64,000 bases of DNA from Condylostoma magnum. Taxonomy: Eukaryota; Ciliophora; Heterotrichea; Heterotrichida; Condylostomatidae. Shown piece by piece: positions 11,832 through 24,243 of this stretch (positions are counted from its first letter, which is position 1; each line of letters starts with the position of its first letter). The stretch lies in the NCBI GenBank assembly GCA_920105805.1, contig CAKKTI010000001.1, positions 264,706 to 328,705 of the forward strand, read 5' to 3'. The notes under the pieces are model-generated. The model worked only from the letters and a program-made list of their open reading frames with translations. It was not told where the DNA came from and did no database searches. Position numbers and translations under genes: made by a program.

Positions 11832-14800
11832 CTATTTTTTGGTAAAATGATTGTAGGAATACGCTGAAAGAATATTATAAAATTACCTATCAAATTCTCT
11901 AATCTTTGTATTTGAATAATATCTAACTACAGCCTAAGCAGCATTTGGAAACACGTTTCTATTTTTCTTATATCTAGACATTAATAATCTTATATTAGTA
12001 GTAGGCTCATTACTCAAACCATAATTGTTTTGATTTAGTTATCTATAGGGAATATGATGCACTTTTCTATTATTTTGCTTATTACTTTACTAAATTTACT
12101 AAAATTAAAGAGTGTTATTACCCATAGTTTAGTTCATTTAACCTCCACTGTGTTTTTGATTATAGTTATTTAATCTTTACTTTAATTACACTGTACTGAA
12201 ACTTTTATTAAGAGGTTTTGATTATACTTATGTCTATTCTTCTTCATCTGAAGAAGAAACAAACACTCTGTTTTCATAATTTTTTATTTATTCTTTAGAT
12301 ACATTGTACAGCTTGTCAAAGTATTCGTTAGAACGCTTCTAAATGTTCATTTAACGCAAGGAAACATAATATTACTTTGTCTTATTCGGGAGTAAATTAC
12401 TAGTTGACTTTCTTCAATTAATATTTTGTATATCCTTTTTGTTTTTTAATTTTACTTTCTTTATTTAAGGTCTATCAATAGTTTAATCCTTACCTTGAAT
12501 TTTGTACAATAAATTAGCTGCTTACTGGTATAGTTTTCTTCTCTACTCAAATGAATTAATACCTAACTATCAAAATTAGCATTATTGTAAAATTATGTCA
12601 AACAATCCTTTCATTTAGCCCTTTCAATTTCAGATTTTAAGCTTATTTTTGTAATTAATTGTAGATATATAAGATTTTCCTATATTAAATATTTACATAT
12701 CTGTAATATCATGCTTATAACACCTGATCAGTTGTATTAAATTATTCTTACTTAATTAATTTTCAGCATTAAAAGAGGCGGAAACAGTTATCTGCCTTAA
12801 ATGCAAGAATTCTTATATTTTTTCCCCATTAACTCTAATTTTCTACAATACATGTCCCTATCTTTACTTAAACTGAGATTTAATTTGCTCTGTGTATTAA
12901 CTTATATCACACTTTAAAATGCTTCCATTGCTTAAAGCTAACAAAATATATAATCTAAGATTTTAATCGTACATCTACTCATTAGTTAGAAAAACATTTG
13001 ACATACTACCCTGTGCTTTACTTGTAATGCTATCTAATTTAATAGGCCAGATATTTTAACCTACAAAATCCGACAGATTAATAACACAAATAGGATTAAA
13101 TGCTCTATGCTTTGAGGTGATATTTCATATAGAAACAACTGATAAGATGCATTCATTACTAGCTTATTATTATTTTGACTATAGTGTTCCTCTACACTCT
13201 GCAACTATTAATAAAGAAAAGTTTTTAACCAAAGAGATTTTAATTATTTCAACATTTTACAGCTATACTGAAAAATCAAGTTCAAATTAGAAAATTTTCC
13301 ATATAAAAAATGCACCATCATCTGTTGCAGTTGCCATGATTCCCTATGTAAAATTAACATCTAATGATTTAATAAAGCTTTAATGTGTATTTACTAATAC
13401 TTTCAAAGGACTTTTTATATTATCTTCTTTATAAATTTTTATACAGTTATCAAAAGTAGCTGTCAAGATTAATTTATACTATTCGGAAAAGAAGATACTT
13501 ATAATTTCTGATTTATGCGGCCTGTACTACAAGGATTTAGCACCATTACTCAATCTAAACTACTTAACTGACCCATCAGCATATCCAATAAGTACTTAAG
13601 CAGACTTATGAGACAGGGTAGCACAAGTAGCCTCAGTATCGTGCCCTTAAGTATTTGCTAATACTCGTGATATTTACCCATTATAGCAATTAATAATCCT
13701 TGTATCACTTTGACCAATAATAACTAATTCTTTATCTTACGGAGAATACTGGGTAGAAATGACATAGAACTCTTTGTTATTCATTCCATTCTGATTAACT
13801 TTATTTGCCTTTCTAAACTCAAATCAGTATATTCTTTTACCAACTGCACATAGATAGAGACTAAATGGAATAAAATGGAGTCTATTAATAACCATTCCTT
13901 CCATATTTAAAGTTTACAGATTTTAATGGCTTCTTAAATCCCAAGTTTTAACTATTCCTTTTTCATCCGCAGTTACACATACTGGAGTGCCTCTGATAAC
14001 GGTGATACTAGTCAAAGTGTTTATATGGCCATCTAATTAACCAGTTTAAACACAGTCTCTAGGCTAATCAATACTTCATAATTTTGCATTTTTCTCGAAT
14101 CCTATAGAAATCAATATACCAAAATCATAAGAAAAAACCATTGTATGTGCACTCACATACTCCAACTGAATTTATGATAATTATGTTTTAGTGCTGAAAT
14201 CCCAAATAACAATACAGCGGTCTAATGCAGAAGAGGCAATTAAATTATCCTTAAGCTCTATAAGATCAACTATTCAATCAAAATGACCTAATGCTCAAGG
14301 TCTGCAGATCTCATCAATTATATTTCACTCATAAAGCCTGAAAGATTTATCAGTTGTTATTCAGGCTCCTTGATCAAATCCTATAAATCAGATTTTAGTT
14401 TATAGTAAAGTAACTTTATCCTAGGTTTCTATATATTTATCGAACGTGAAATTATCCAGATAATCTCAAAATGCCAGCATATAATTACGTAAAACTGCCC
14501 CTATACGTAGTTCCTTTTTAGCTCATGCAATTTCTAATATAACAATTTTATCTAAATCATTATCCTTTGCATGCACAACTTTGAAAAACTTAGAATTATT
14601 ATAGTAAAGTGTAAAATATGATTAAAGATTTCCTAATATTATCATAAATTAAGTTCCATATGCTACTAATGAACTTTTTATAGCCTCTGGGTGATGGTAA
14701 TTATCACAGTATTTAGTGCTTAGGAACAAATTCCCTATATTTAGCTTATTTCCTCCAAACACTTAGGCATCAGATAAGACATTATTATTAATCAATTTAT

Positions 14801-15167
14801 TAGAGTGAGTTCCCATCATGTTGCTGAATCCATACTCTAAAAAGTACTATGTAAAATCCTTCCAAGTAATAACACCTTTGCCAGGAACCGACTAAGTATT
14901 ACAGATTTACTTAAAAAATTATATACACCCTGATACAAAATACACTAACTCATCTTCCTCAATTCCTAAATTTTAAACCAAATACCTGGCAAACTACTCT
15001 AAATTCATAGCCTACTCCACCTTAAAAACCCTTTTAAATCTTTTTAAATGATTAATCCCTAATAATCCAACAATTCTTTCAATATTCCAACTAAAAACCT
15101 TATACTATCCCTCTTCAATCGCTTCAATTCTTTGAATCAACTACTAATTAACAATTTAAGTATTCAT
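11832..15167 (-). CDS. Large WD40-repeat protein, WDR49/CFAP337-like
   Basis: The protein is about 1111 residues. Near the N-terminus a region with GKGVITWKDFTQYF resembles the EF-hand-like segment of WDR49/WDR64 (CFAP337) proteins. Many WD40 blades follow, with short motifs such as GHINTL, VKTWDL, VIWDF and FFIWK. The last ~300 residues are polar, with an acidic Ser-rich patch (VFVSSSDEEE). Many Trp are encoded by TGA. Homologues are linked to motile cilia, so an axonemal role is likely but inferred. Its ATG is 12 nt downstream of the RPS25 stop and in the same frame. The exact 3' end is uncertain; TAG at 11834-11832 is the furthest likely stop. Confidence 0.72.
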
Positions 15168-15179
15168 TTTTAACTATAA

Positions 15180-15530
15180 CTACTGAGCGAATCTGGTGTA
15201 AATCATCTGAGAGTGGTGGTGATCTCCTACTCTTCTAATAATCCCTCGTGCTTCCATATCTTTGATTGCTTAGCGTGCCAGTGATGCATTTACCTTAAGC
15301 TTTTCTGAAATAGAGGAAGGAGTTATGAGCTTGTTTTTCTTTGGAAATTCTTCTAAAAGGCGATCATACCCTGCTTGGTCAAAATAGACGCTGTTATTTA
15401 GCTTTTCCTTACTTTTTCCCTTTGACCACTTCTTCTTCTTTGCTTTACCACTAGCTTGGTTGGCTTTGTGGGAGAGCAGGTTCACCTTTTTGGTCGGGGC
15501 TGCCTTGTCCTATCCCTTTCCTTTGCCCAT
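15180..15530 (-). CDS. RPS25: 40S ribosomal protein eS25 (RPS25)
   Basis: The 116-residue protein has the Lys-rich N-terminus and the conserved core of eS25, a small-subunit protein near the exit-site t[19 protein letters not shown], then a winged-helix stretch with [32 protein letters not shown] and a final HHSQMIYTR. Internal TAG and TAA read as Gln. The protein should end just after IYTR, and a TAG lies exactly there (15182-15180). It is therefore one of the best demonstrations that TAG also stops in this genome. It is divergent from the ankyrin-SAM gene with 59 nt between start codons. Confidence 0.95.
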
Positions 15531-15589
15531 TTTTATATTAACCAACCAGAGAATAATTGACTGAGTTCAAAAATACTTTTCATATATAT
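15531..15589. promoter_or_regulatory. 59-bp bidirectional intergenic region between RPS25 and the ankyrin-SAM gene
   Basis: Only 59 nt separate the two outward-facing start codons. The AT-rich sequence contains catatatatatg next to the plus-strand ATG. Both promoters and both 5' untranslated regions must fit here or lie inside the coding sequences. No specific factor site is recognised. Confidence 0.5.
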
Positions 15590-17218
15590 ATGTCTGATAT
15601 AGAAAAGATAGAAAAAGCTTGTCGCTTAGGAGATCTAGACTCCTTGTAACACAGTTTTCAGCAAAATCCCTAAATACTGTTAAAATCGGAGGAAGAGCCT
15701 TACAGTAGTTTGCTTTCACGGTCAATTATGTGCGGGCATACTGATATAGTTGAATTTTTGCTGTAGTAAGGTTTTAACCCTAATGCATAGACAAAGTAAG
15801 GGGACTCCCTTCTACATATAGCAATAGGAAATATTTAATACAAAATTGTAAAATTACTGCTGAAAAATCACGCAGATGTCAATACTTAATAGAATGGTAA
15901 GTTAAAATCAGACGGAGATACGCCTTTACACCATGCAGTTATGCAAGAAGACTTAAAAATGATCAAAATTCTCCTGAAAGCAGGAGCTAATCCTAACATT
16001 ACAAATTTCGTGGTAAAATACACACAGTTTGGAAGAACCCCGTTACATGTTGCAGTTGACTACAACTAAAATGAGATCGTGAAGCTTTTACTGAGTTACA
16101 GTGCTTCTGTTACTATCAAAGATAAAAGTAATAAACGTCCAGTTGATTTGGCCACCAATATAGAAATAAGGCCTATTTTAGACTCGTATGAGTTTAGAAT
16201 CAACACTAATTCAATCTTACAAGAGAATAACGAAATCGATGATATTCCTCCAATTCCTGACAAATCATTTGAAAACTTATCCCTGTCAGCTAGGACCTCT
16301 AGGACTCATTCCCGTAGTAATTCTGATAATTGGACAATGAACTCCCGTAAGCACTCTCGCAATAACTCAGCAAACGTTTCTATAGATATTTCTAATATAG
16401 ACAGTTAAATAAAGCAGCTAGAGAACATGAATATGAGGATCAGAGAAAAAGTAAAGGCTTCTATAGAAGCCATGAGTAGCTAAGCAGTGGATGTGACTCA
16501 AGAGCCGGATGCTGAGAAAACTACCAACAGCTTACGACTTTCAAATATACAGTCTAACAACTTCTCATTTGGAAGCTATAAGGAAAAGGGGTCTTAGTTG
16601 CTTTAATGACTAAGTGGTGTTAAGCTAGAAGCTATTTTTGATGTATTGATGGAAGCAGGTTATGACGATATAGAGCACATGCTGGTTTAGATTAGAAGTA
16701 AAATACCTATAACTAATACTATGCTACAGGGTATTGGAATCGAGCAGCCAGGGTACAGGTATAGACTACTAGCTGCTTTAGAGGAGGAGTCTAACTAGAT
16801 TAAAAGAGCCAGGGTGGTAAAAGAGGATAAGACTAGCTTTCTTAGATGATGCTCCAACCCCAATCCTAGTAATAACAGTGTGCTAGGTGTACCTAGCTTA
16901 AAATAATGGCTTTGTAATCTAGAATTGGGAGATCTAGAGTACAAGTTTATTGATTCAGGGTTTGAAGACTTAGAGCATATATTCGCACTTATGAATTCTA
17001 ATTACCCCTTGAGTGACAATGTGTTAAAAGATGATGTCATGATCAGCTAGCCGGGGTACAGATAAAGGATTTTGCAAAGGCTTTTTGAGGACAGTAAAGG
17101 CTTTTACACCTTCAGAAGAAATTACAATGGGCCACCTTCTGCAAGAGGGCAGAAACCTGATATTTTAATGGAAAAGGAAGGAAAGCTAGAGTCTTGTAAG
17201 CCTTGTATAATGTTTTAG
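15590..17218 (+). CDS. Ankyrin-repeat protein with C-terminal SAM-like domains
   Basis: The ~542-residue protein has at least four ankyrin repeats in residues ~1-190, with typical cores such as GDSLLHIAIGN, GDTPLHHAV, GRTPLHVAVDYNQ and VKLLLSYSA. A Ser/Arg-rich linker (about 210-270: RTHSRSNSDN, RKHSRNNSAN) looks like phosphorylation substrate. Two SAM-like modules follow, each ending in a PGYR motif (EQPGYRYRLL and SQPGYRQRIL). Such proteins are protein-protein scaffolds. The stop is TAG 17216-17218; the facing importin-alpha gene ends 21 nt further on. Confidence 0.85.
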
Positions 17219-17239
17219 GTAATAAATTAAGCAATTAAT

Positions 17240-18847
17240 TCAAACTAGATTAAAGGTTCTAGGGGAATACTCCGGGCACTCGAAGCTCTCGTATGGTACT
17301 TCTTTTTCGCAAAACTCGTCTAGAATATCCGTTATAATATTGAAAATTTGTTGGCTTTTATGAGTTGTTAGTCTTTCAATCGTTTACAGGCACGATGCCT
17401 CTTCGAATAACTGTAAAATTTAGTTTTCAAGTTTTCCCTTTTCATCAGCTTCCATTCTTCCAGCTGCTAGTAATGATCTAGAAAACTTTAAAACATTAGT
17501 AACTAGTTCAGAATCATTTTCTATCAGTAAGGAGTTTATATCAGTTATTAGTTTTGGTGTGACTATTTGCAGTATAGAATCCTGTACTCGTTCTGATGTA
17601 TTATAAAGTACTCATGATACTTCTCTTTTGATTTCTAAGGAAGGGTCTAGCATTGCTTGTATGATTTTGGGGAAAATACTATGATTTAAGAGTGTTAAGG
17701 CTTACCCTGCTGTGCCTGCACTTATGTTACTGCAAATCCAGTAAACTAGCTTTCTTATTACAATAACTCTATAATCTGTTAGATTCATGAGAATATCTAA
17801 TAATTTTAGGTTTAATATAGCTTAAGTTTACTCGTTATTACCAAGACTTATATTACCAAATAGCCTCAGAGTACATAGGAGTAGTTCATAGTCATCTTGT
17901 TATAAATAAAGTGCAAGATCTTGTAGAATTTATAGATTTAGTATAACTTCTATATGCTTTTATGAAATTTCAGCAATTTAGGACAAGCCCCATATACATT
18001 CTACTTAAATATTATGCGACTAATCCATCTGCATAATTCTCAGTATAAGTTAGGCTAATTTATTACAATGAGTTAGATCTTCTATTTAATTAATTCCATG
18101 TGTTAAATTGTGTAAAAGCCATGCAATTACTAGCAACGCCTACTATGTCACTCCTTTACTTATAATATCCTCAATAACATTTAATATACCCTACTGTAAA
18201 ATAATTACACTATTACTTTCAGAATCTCCCGCAATATTGCTAAGTGCCCATATTCCATGCTATAAAATCCCATCATCGTTCTAATTCAATACAGATATAA
18301 CTCTGCATATACAGTCAGATTAAAGCAAGCTTTGAGTAGAGGAATAATCTCCTGATGCTAGATTACATAGTGCCCAACAAGCCTCACTAATTATCTCAGG
18401 ACTGTACTTATTATCAATGTGTTGTATAATGTCATCAGAAAGGCCTTGACGTGTAAATAACTAGATTGCTGGGGATTGTGTTGATATTGAAATGCGTAGA
18501 GCTTGTAAGGAATGAAGCTTGTAAATATCATTCTCGCATTGGCGCAGCATGTTTTAAAGTATAAACAATTTTTCCATATTGGAAACCTCGGAATTAATAA
18601 GAGAAGGCTCCGCCTGTGCTAAAGAATCTGAAACTTTTCTTAGAGTTCAATGCCCTGGATCATCATATATCAATTTTTCATTGAAATCATCGTAGATTGA
18701 CCTCCTTTTAAAGTTCTAGGCTCTCCTCTTGTGCTTTCTAAGATCGATATTGTAATCTTATCGGGTTTTAAGGATGTTGGAAATGTCTTAGGATTAAAAA
18801 TCTTTGTTCCTCTGCTCTATTCTCTCGGGGATATTCGAAATCTCCAT
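17240..18847 (-). CDS. Importin subunit alpha (karyopherin alpha)
   Basis: The 535-residue protein has the standard length and layout of importin-alpha, the adaptor that carries classical nuclear-localisation-signal cargo with importin-beta. Residues ~15-60 hold an Arg/Lys-rich importin-beta-binding segment (RKHKRRAQNFKRR). About ten armadillo repeats follow, with typical WALCNLASGD and WALSNIAGDS helices and the Trp/Asn array that binds signals. TGA encodes Trp at 18649-18647 (GHWTLRK) and 17614-17612 (EVSWVLYN), and TGA at 17242-17240 is the terminator at the family's usual length. This one gene therefore shows TGA in both roles. Confidence 0.93.
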
Positions 18848-19054
18848 TATAATTTTTAATATTTCAATTCATAGAGGTGAATACGCATTTTACGAATTCT
18901 TTTAAATCCAGAAATCTTTAACGTTATTGGGGAAATTTTGAAAATTTAAATTTAATTAGGAAAAGGTAAATTTTGGGAATTTTAGCAGAACTTATTCTGG
19001 TATACAAATTTTTAACATTAAGTCGAAGTAAAATGCCTATTATTTTAACTACAG
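18848..19054. other. 207-bp AT-rich spacer
   Basis: This spacer lies between the SLC44-like gene and the importin-alpha start, both on the minus strand. It is very AT-rich with no credible frame and presumably holds the importin-alpha promoter and the 3' end of the upstream gene. No motif is recognised. Confidence 0.4.
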
Positions 19055-21181
19055 TCATTGAGTTTATCGTGTTGATGAAAATTTTGTCTCATCTGCTCCA
19101 TTAGCAGTTTCATTTCTCTCAACTACATCATTTTACCCAACTCTATAAGATCTGGGGATTAGTCCTATAGGATTAAGATCATTATCAAACTATACTAGAT
19201 TAGTTGGGATCCTATGGGACTTATTTGGTAATTAGCCTGTTAGAATTTACTAGGCTTCTAATTCATTGGCATTTTCTTCCATATGCACTTTGTCTAGTAC
19301 ACTTAAAAATTCCTTATCCACGAATCGTTGATTTCTGGTGAACAATTCCTCGTCAGCAGCAGTGCTTAGTATTAAAGACGTTAAACTAGATTCAATGGCT
19401 CCTATAAAGAATTAAGCAACAAAAGTACAGGAAATAAGAGTAAAGACAGCTGGAGTTGCTTGACTCACTAAAAACTCAGTTTCGTATATTGGTGTCACTG
19501 GTGATAATGCAGTTATAAGAAATGTAACTGTTGGGCCTATTAAAACTATACTTGTCTTGATGATATTTAGGGTAAAGGTACCGCATTCTAAAGGCTCCCA
19601 TATTCGATGCACATTTCTTCTGATTAGAAAGTAAGATTATTGAGCACCTGTTCAAAATCTTCCTGCAAATATTGCTTAATATGAAAATGCGAATCTTGTG
19701 AAGTATTTTAAATAGAAAATGTAACTATAAGCACATGGGGAACAAACAATTTAGGTTGTTGATCTAATACACTTATTTTTACTGTGATCTCTATACATCC
19801 ATCCAAACATTATAATGAAAGGCTTACATAAAGGGTTGATCAATGCTCCTAGTACAATTGATCCAAAATGATACCTAAAAGCATACTTAATACTTCTTTC
19901 AATAGGCTTGTCTAGTACAGATTTTTCTATATTAAAATATCAGATCGAGCAAGAAGTGGCTACTATGAATTCTCCAATATCAGATAGCACAAAAAGCCAC
20001 CAGAATGTCATGAATATTGTAAAAGCAACGAAATATGCATCTAGTGCATTGTATTCAATTTTCTAAGCCTCTCCGCCAGGTATTGAATTGTTCTCAATGC
20101 TAGTTATCTGCCCTAGTCCTAAAGTCCATAGAATAGCAGCAATTAATAATCCGATTAAGAACATCCCTATAATTCCTATAGCCAATGGAAGCCTTTATAA
20201 AGTGTTAATTTATATATACGGTTTACTAGACAGTCTAATAACCTATACTCCCTATTTAATCTTATCCCTTGCAATTATCATGACTAGCATATACATCACA
20301 CTTAGAGCTATAATAGCAATACCAAAAAACACCAATAAGTTCACAATATACTCAGGGCAGTAATCCGCCTTTACATCTCCATCATCCTCACACAACTTAG
20401 CCTAATCCCTTATAGAAGATATCCAAAACAGCAAGCACAGTGCACTCAGGCAAAACACGTTTAAAACAATGCATCCATAGGTCAACATTTTCATATTTTC
20501 CTCCTTTTTAAAGGAATTAGTAAACAAAAACCCTATAACAAGCGATGATAGGACTCCTATTACAATAGAATCTCAAGCCAGAATCACATCTCCAGACATC
20601 CTCCTAGCAGTCTCCATTCCCTAATACATTTCCTCCACTACATTCTACCTTTCCTCATCTCCTGAAGGAATGCAATAAAACCCAATAGTAGTAGAAGGAA
20701 TAGAGTCCCAACATCCCCACTCAGTCAGCAGTGTTGTATAATCAACATCATAATAACAAATCGCATCTGTTTCGGCTTTAGTAGGACATTCCTCGATGCA
20801 TAAAGGAATATCTAGGTTATAAGGATCTGGGTAGTACTTGTACTATCTATCCGATAAGCCTTCAACCCCGCAAATTTCAGCCCTGAAATCATGTCCAAAG
20901 CTAAGTCTATTAATATCACCTTCAATCAGTATATAGATAACCTAGGCTACAAGCCCAGTGTTCAGAATTATGAAAATGATCATAAAAAATGCATCGGTGC
21001 ATACCCTGTCCTTAGTTGGCCCTAAGAAGCTGTCACCTCCGGCCAGCGGACGGTTCTCAGGATGCGCTACTTCTCTTTGTAACCACTTAGGGTAAGATTT
21101 ATTATTGTCTGGGTGAATTTTCATATTAAAGATGAATTTTGGGTTGGTGGTATGCACGATCGTAGGACAGGGAATAGCCAT
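19055..21181 (-). CDS. Choline-transporter-like protein (SLC44/CTL family)
   Basis: The ~708-residue polytopic membrane protein matches the CTL/SLC44 family. Near the N-terminus KDRVCTDAFFMIIFIILN is the family's CTD motif leading into the first membrane helix, followed by RLSFGHDFRAEICG, equivalent to the conserved G-x-D-x-x-G-x-x-CG. A large Cys-containing loop comes next, then about nine more hydrophobic helices and the FGSIVLGALI segment typical of the C-terminal half. Family members move choline, ethanolamine or thiamine-type compounds; the substrate is not predictable here. The end is uncertain between TAA 19066-19064 and TGA 19057-19055. Its ATG is 73 nt from that of the divergent PIPK-like gene. 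Confidence 0.85.
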
Positions 21182-21254
21182 CGGAGTAGCTGCCAGTACA
21201 TTTGGCTATTATTTTTATTAATAGTGTTACAAAAATTAGCTTGGGTTTGTTAAG

Positions 21255-22775
21255 ATGTTAGAGATTATCTCTATTCTAGGTTGGTAAATTGCAAGTATTA
21301 TTTCTGTATGCAGGTATTTCTAGAATGAAAATTGCCAAGGAATTTTAGCAGTGTGGAAGTACTTTTTTTCAGCGTCTATGGGATATATTATTTATTAGAA
21401 CATAGAAATTAGGCAGTAGGTAAGAAGAGGAGCTGAGAAGTAATTCACATGGAGATTTTTTATACTGAATTTTATTATACAGGCAAATGCTTTGGCTTAG
21501 TCAGTAGAGTGAGCTTTCTTTTAAACTTAACCATCAATGAACCAAATCTGCATTTTTGATTAATATGAGGCCCATAGTGAGTTTTGAGTATAATTTGCGC
21601 AGATTGCTGTTATAATACTGATTAGCTCTATTTAATTCATATTAGATTTTAAGTTTTAATCAAGGGATTGAATCTCTAGTAAGCAAACGATACTAGGGGG
21701 AGCTACTATTTTTCTATGTGTTGTAATCTTAGTGAATAATTTAATCGATAGATTCATCTTAGAGACATATAGTTTATGACGATAGTTAGTCATATTTATC
21801 ATTGAATCGTTGTTTTGCATTGTATTAATCTGGATAAGGCTTACAATAATTAGATTATTTAAGAGCACTAATTATTTAAGAAGTAAAAACTCAGGATTAT
21901 AGATATCACTGAATACATATATGTGAAAGGAAAGAAAGTAATTGATGGGTTGGGAAAAGAAACTAAAAATGTGCCAAGGATACGTTGAAGGACTAACAGC
22001 CTTGCACTTATACTTCAAGAATATTTTCCCATAACCTAATAAAAGCTCTGATATTTACCAAAGAGTAGAAAAATATAATATTTCATGGATTGATTAAGTA
22101 GTTGAGAGAAGTTATTTAAGTAAAAACATCAAATGCCTTGATATATAAGAATTCTACCCTTAAATCTTCGATTATATAAGACACTAAAATCAATTTGACA
22201 CTAAAGAGTTTGTAAATTAACTAGATATAAATAAAATAAGATAATAAGAAGATGTATATGTAAGAAAGATCAATGGTGAAAATAATTACATAATTAGAAC
22301 ACTTGACAATTAATATGAAATTAGAATGCTGAGCTGATAGGATAATATCTTCACAAATCCTGAACAGCTTAAAATTTATTTAGAATATACAAAGTAAAAT
22401 AGTACTTTTCTTAATCAGATTCTAGGAGTCTTTTATTCTGAAAGCATAGAAAGATATATTATATTGCAAAAAAACAGCTTGAAATGTGAAGATATATATG
22501 CTGTATATAGATTTGGAGGTAATAATCGAAGTATAACAAATTAAATAGCTACTATTAACTTATCTCAGGACGATTACTCATATTTCTAACATCAAATGAA
22601 ATAAGATATATAGTTCTTAAAATAACAGGGAGTTTAGAATTACTAAATATAAATAATTGCAATTAAATTTTAGACAGATTTGCAACTAGGAAGAATCAGA
22701 GATAGTAAGGATTCCTATACTAGTTATTGCTTCACCATTGAAGATTACTTTACTAGTATTACCCATCGATTATGA
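21255..22775 (+). CDS. GPCR-PIPK-like protein with degenerate kinase domain
   Basis: Residues ~1-230 form about seven hydrophobic helices; residues ~270-506 resemble a phosphatidylinositol phosphate kinase domain, the layout of GPCR-PIPK proteins known from ciliates, oomycetes and Dictyostelium. Alignable PIPK landmarks are an FDYIR start, a NYIIRTLDNQYEIR strand, FLNQILGVFY, and QDIQFLKQQGVQNYQIQII where active enzymes read close to MDYSLL. The usual nucleotide-binding Lys, the DLKGS segment (here YRFGGNN) and MDYSLL are all changed, so activity is doubtful. TGA at 22773 is taken as stop. The assignment rests on weak similarity. Confidence 0.5.
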
Positions 22776-23111
22776 GTCTAAATATATTGGTAATAGTGAA
22801 GAAATGCATGTCATATTGCAAAAAGTCCATCAAAGCGTTATGCTTTAAAAATAAAAGAGATACTGAAGGAGTTGATAAAGTTATATTAGATAAAATGTTT
22901 GAATATAAAAAAATTGTTTGCAGATTTTGTGTTATCTATAATATACTTGAATTATTAATCAATCTTAATTTTATATAATACTATTCGTAATGGCATTATG
23001 TAGCCTATAGTTATTATCTCTTTTTATTTTCTATAAATAAACTTCCTTGAGAAATTAGAATGCTTATTAAGAAAAACCTATAGAATAAAATTTTAATAGA
23101 GGTAATTTCAG
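22776..23111 (+). other. Unresolved stretch, possibly a small gene or the rest of the PIPK-like gene
   Basis: An ATG at 22772 overlaps the TGA of the preceding gene (ATGA) and opens a frame without TGA until about 23340, giving a Cys- and hydrophobic-rich product (MSLNILVIVKKCMSYCKKS at its start). Another frame simply reads through the TGA as Trp. Neither version resembles a known family, and the frame at 22772 overlaps the next gene. I cannot decide whether this is coding. Confidence 0.25.
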
Positions 23112-24059
23112 ATGTCTTATAAAGCTTTTAAAGAGCAACAAAATTACCTATTAAACTATAACTATATTTTGAATTTATTGGATAAAAATAAATAAAAAAT
23201 GTTTATTATTAGCGATTACTCAGACAAAGCTTTATTTAGATATCAAGGTCTTCTACGAAAATATAGCCTTTTCAATCAGTAGTAAAGGCATACAAATTAT
23301 CCACTTCAAATTTCATATGACTATTATTTGGAGGATGATAATAGAATAGCAGATAATTATTCTATAGACAATGTTAATAATTACTAACGACGAAAAAGTA
23401 TCTCAGTTACAATAGGATTCTAATAAGTTTCTATTACAGGAATGAAATATAACGAGATACCTAGCTTAAAATTAGATAATAATAAATTTCGGACATATTT
23501 ATTTAAATCGAAGCAGGTATTAAATTCCATGTAAAATAATTGAAACTTTGCTTTTCATAATACTATAAAGAGAAATTAAAACATAAGCCTATGAATCTCT
23601 CTCCGAAGTTTAGAAAGAAAAGATTAATTATTTAAAAGCTTGAAAGGAATTATTTATAAATATTGCGAGCTAAATATTTAAAAGTTGTAAAAGCAATATA
23701 AGCTAAAAACTCTAAAATTAGAGCTATAAAAGAGTAAATAACTTATAAAACAATAAGCAAACTAGCTGACTAATATTCTGATGCAAAATGAGAAATTGAA
23801 CAAATAAATCAAAGATATGAGCCATGCTTATAAATTATAAGAGAATAAGATCCTTAAAGACTACTATACAATTAAGCAGGAATTTGAGCAGACTAAAGCT
23901 GAAAACTACGAACTAAAAATATATAGACACAAATTTTTATAGATGAAGCGGGTCCAAAGTAAAATAATTTAGAATTGCATTGGTTAAGGCATTGATTTAA
24001 GAAATATTTTCGCAAATTGTACTTTTGATGTAGGCCAGCAAAATCAATAAAATGCATGA
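23112..24059 (+). CDS. Coiled-coil protein, unknown function
   Basis: The frame encodes ~315 residues starting MSYKAFKEQQNYLL. The N-terminal third is polar without clear motifs; residues ~180-290 are rich in Lys, Gln, Leu and Glu (for example KTLKLELQKSKQLIKQQ) and look like coiled coil. The C-terminal segment has IIQNCIGQGIDLRNIFAN. I set the end at TGA 24057-24059 after an Asn/Gln-rich run, but the frame stays open to about 24170 if two TGA codons are Trp. No family is recognised. Confidence 0.5.
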
Positions 24060-24243
24060 GGAGTAGATAATAAAATATGAATTTATTAAAGCGAGTTTTG
24101 AATCATTCAATACTATAAATTAGCAATAGCTAAACTTTTCATGTTTAATTATTATCTTTGTTCTAAATAAATTATTACCTAAAATGATATAAGTGTAATT
24201 TTTTGTTTAAATACAACTCTTTAAACCATATCAAACATAATTA

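Noticed and set aside
11822-12198. Plus-strand extension of the small MGCC gene to TGA near 12196
   Set aside because: The opposite strand has the better protein-like frame here (C-terminus of the WD40 protein), and a TAG at 11819 gives a compact plus-strand product.
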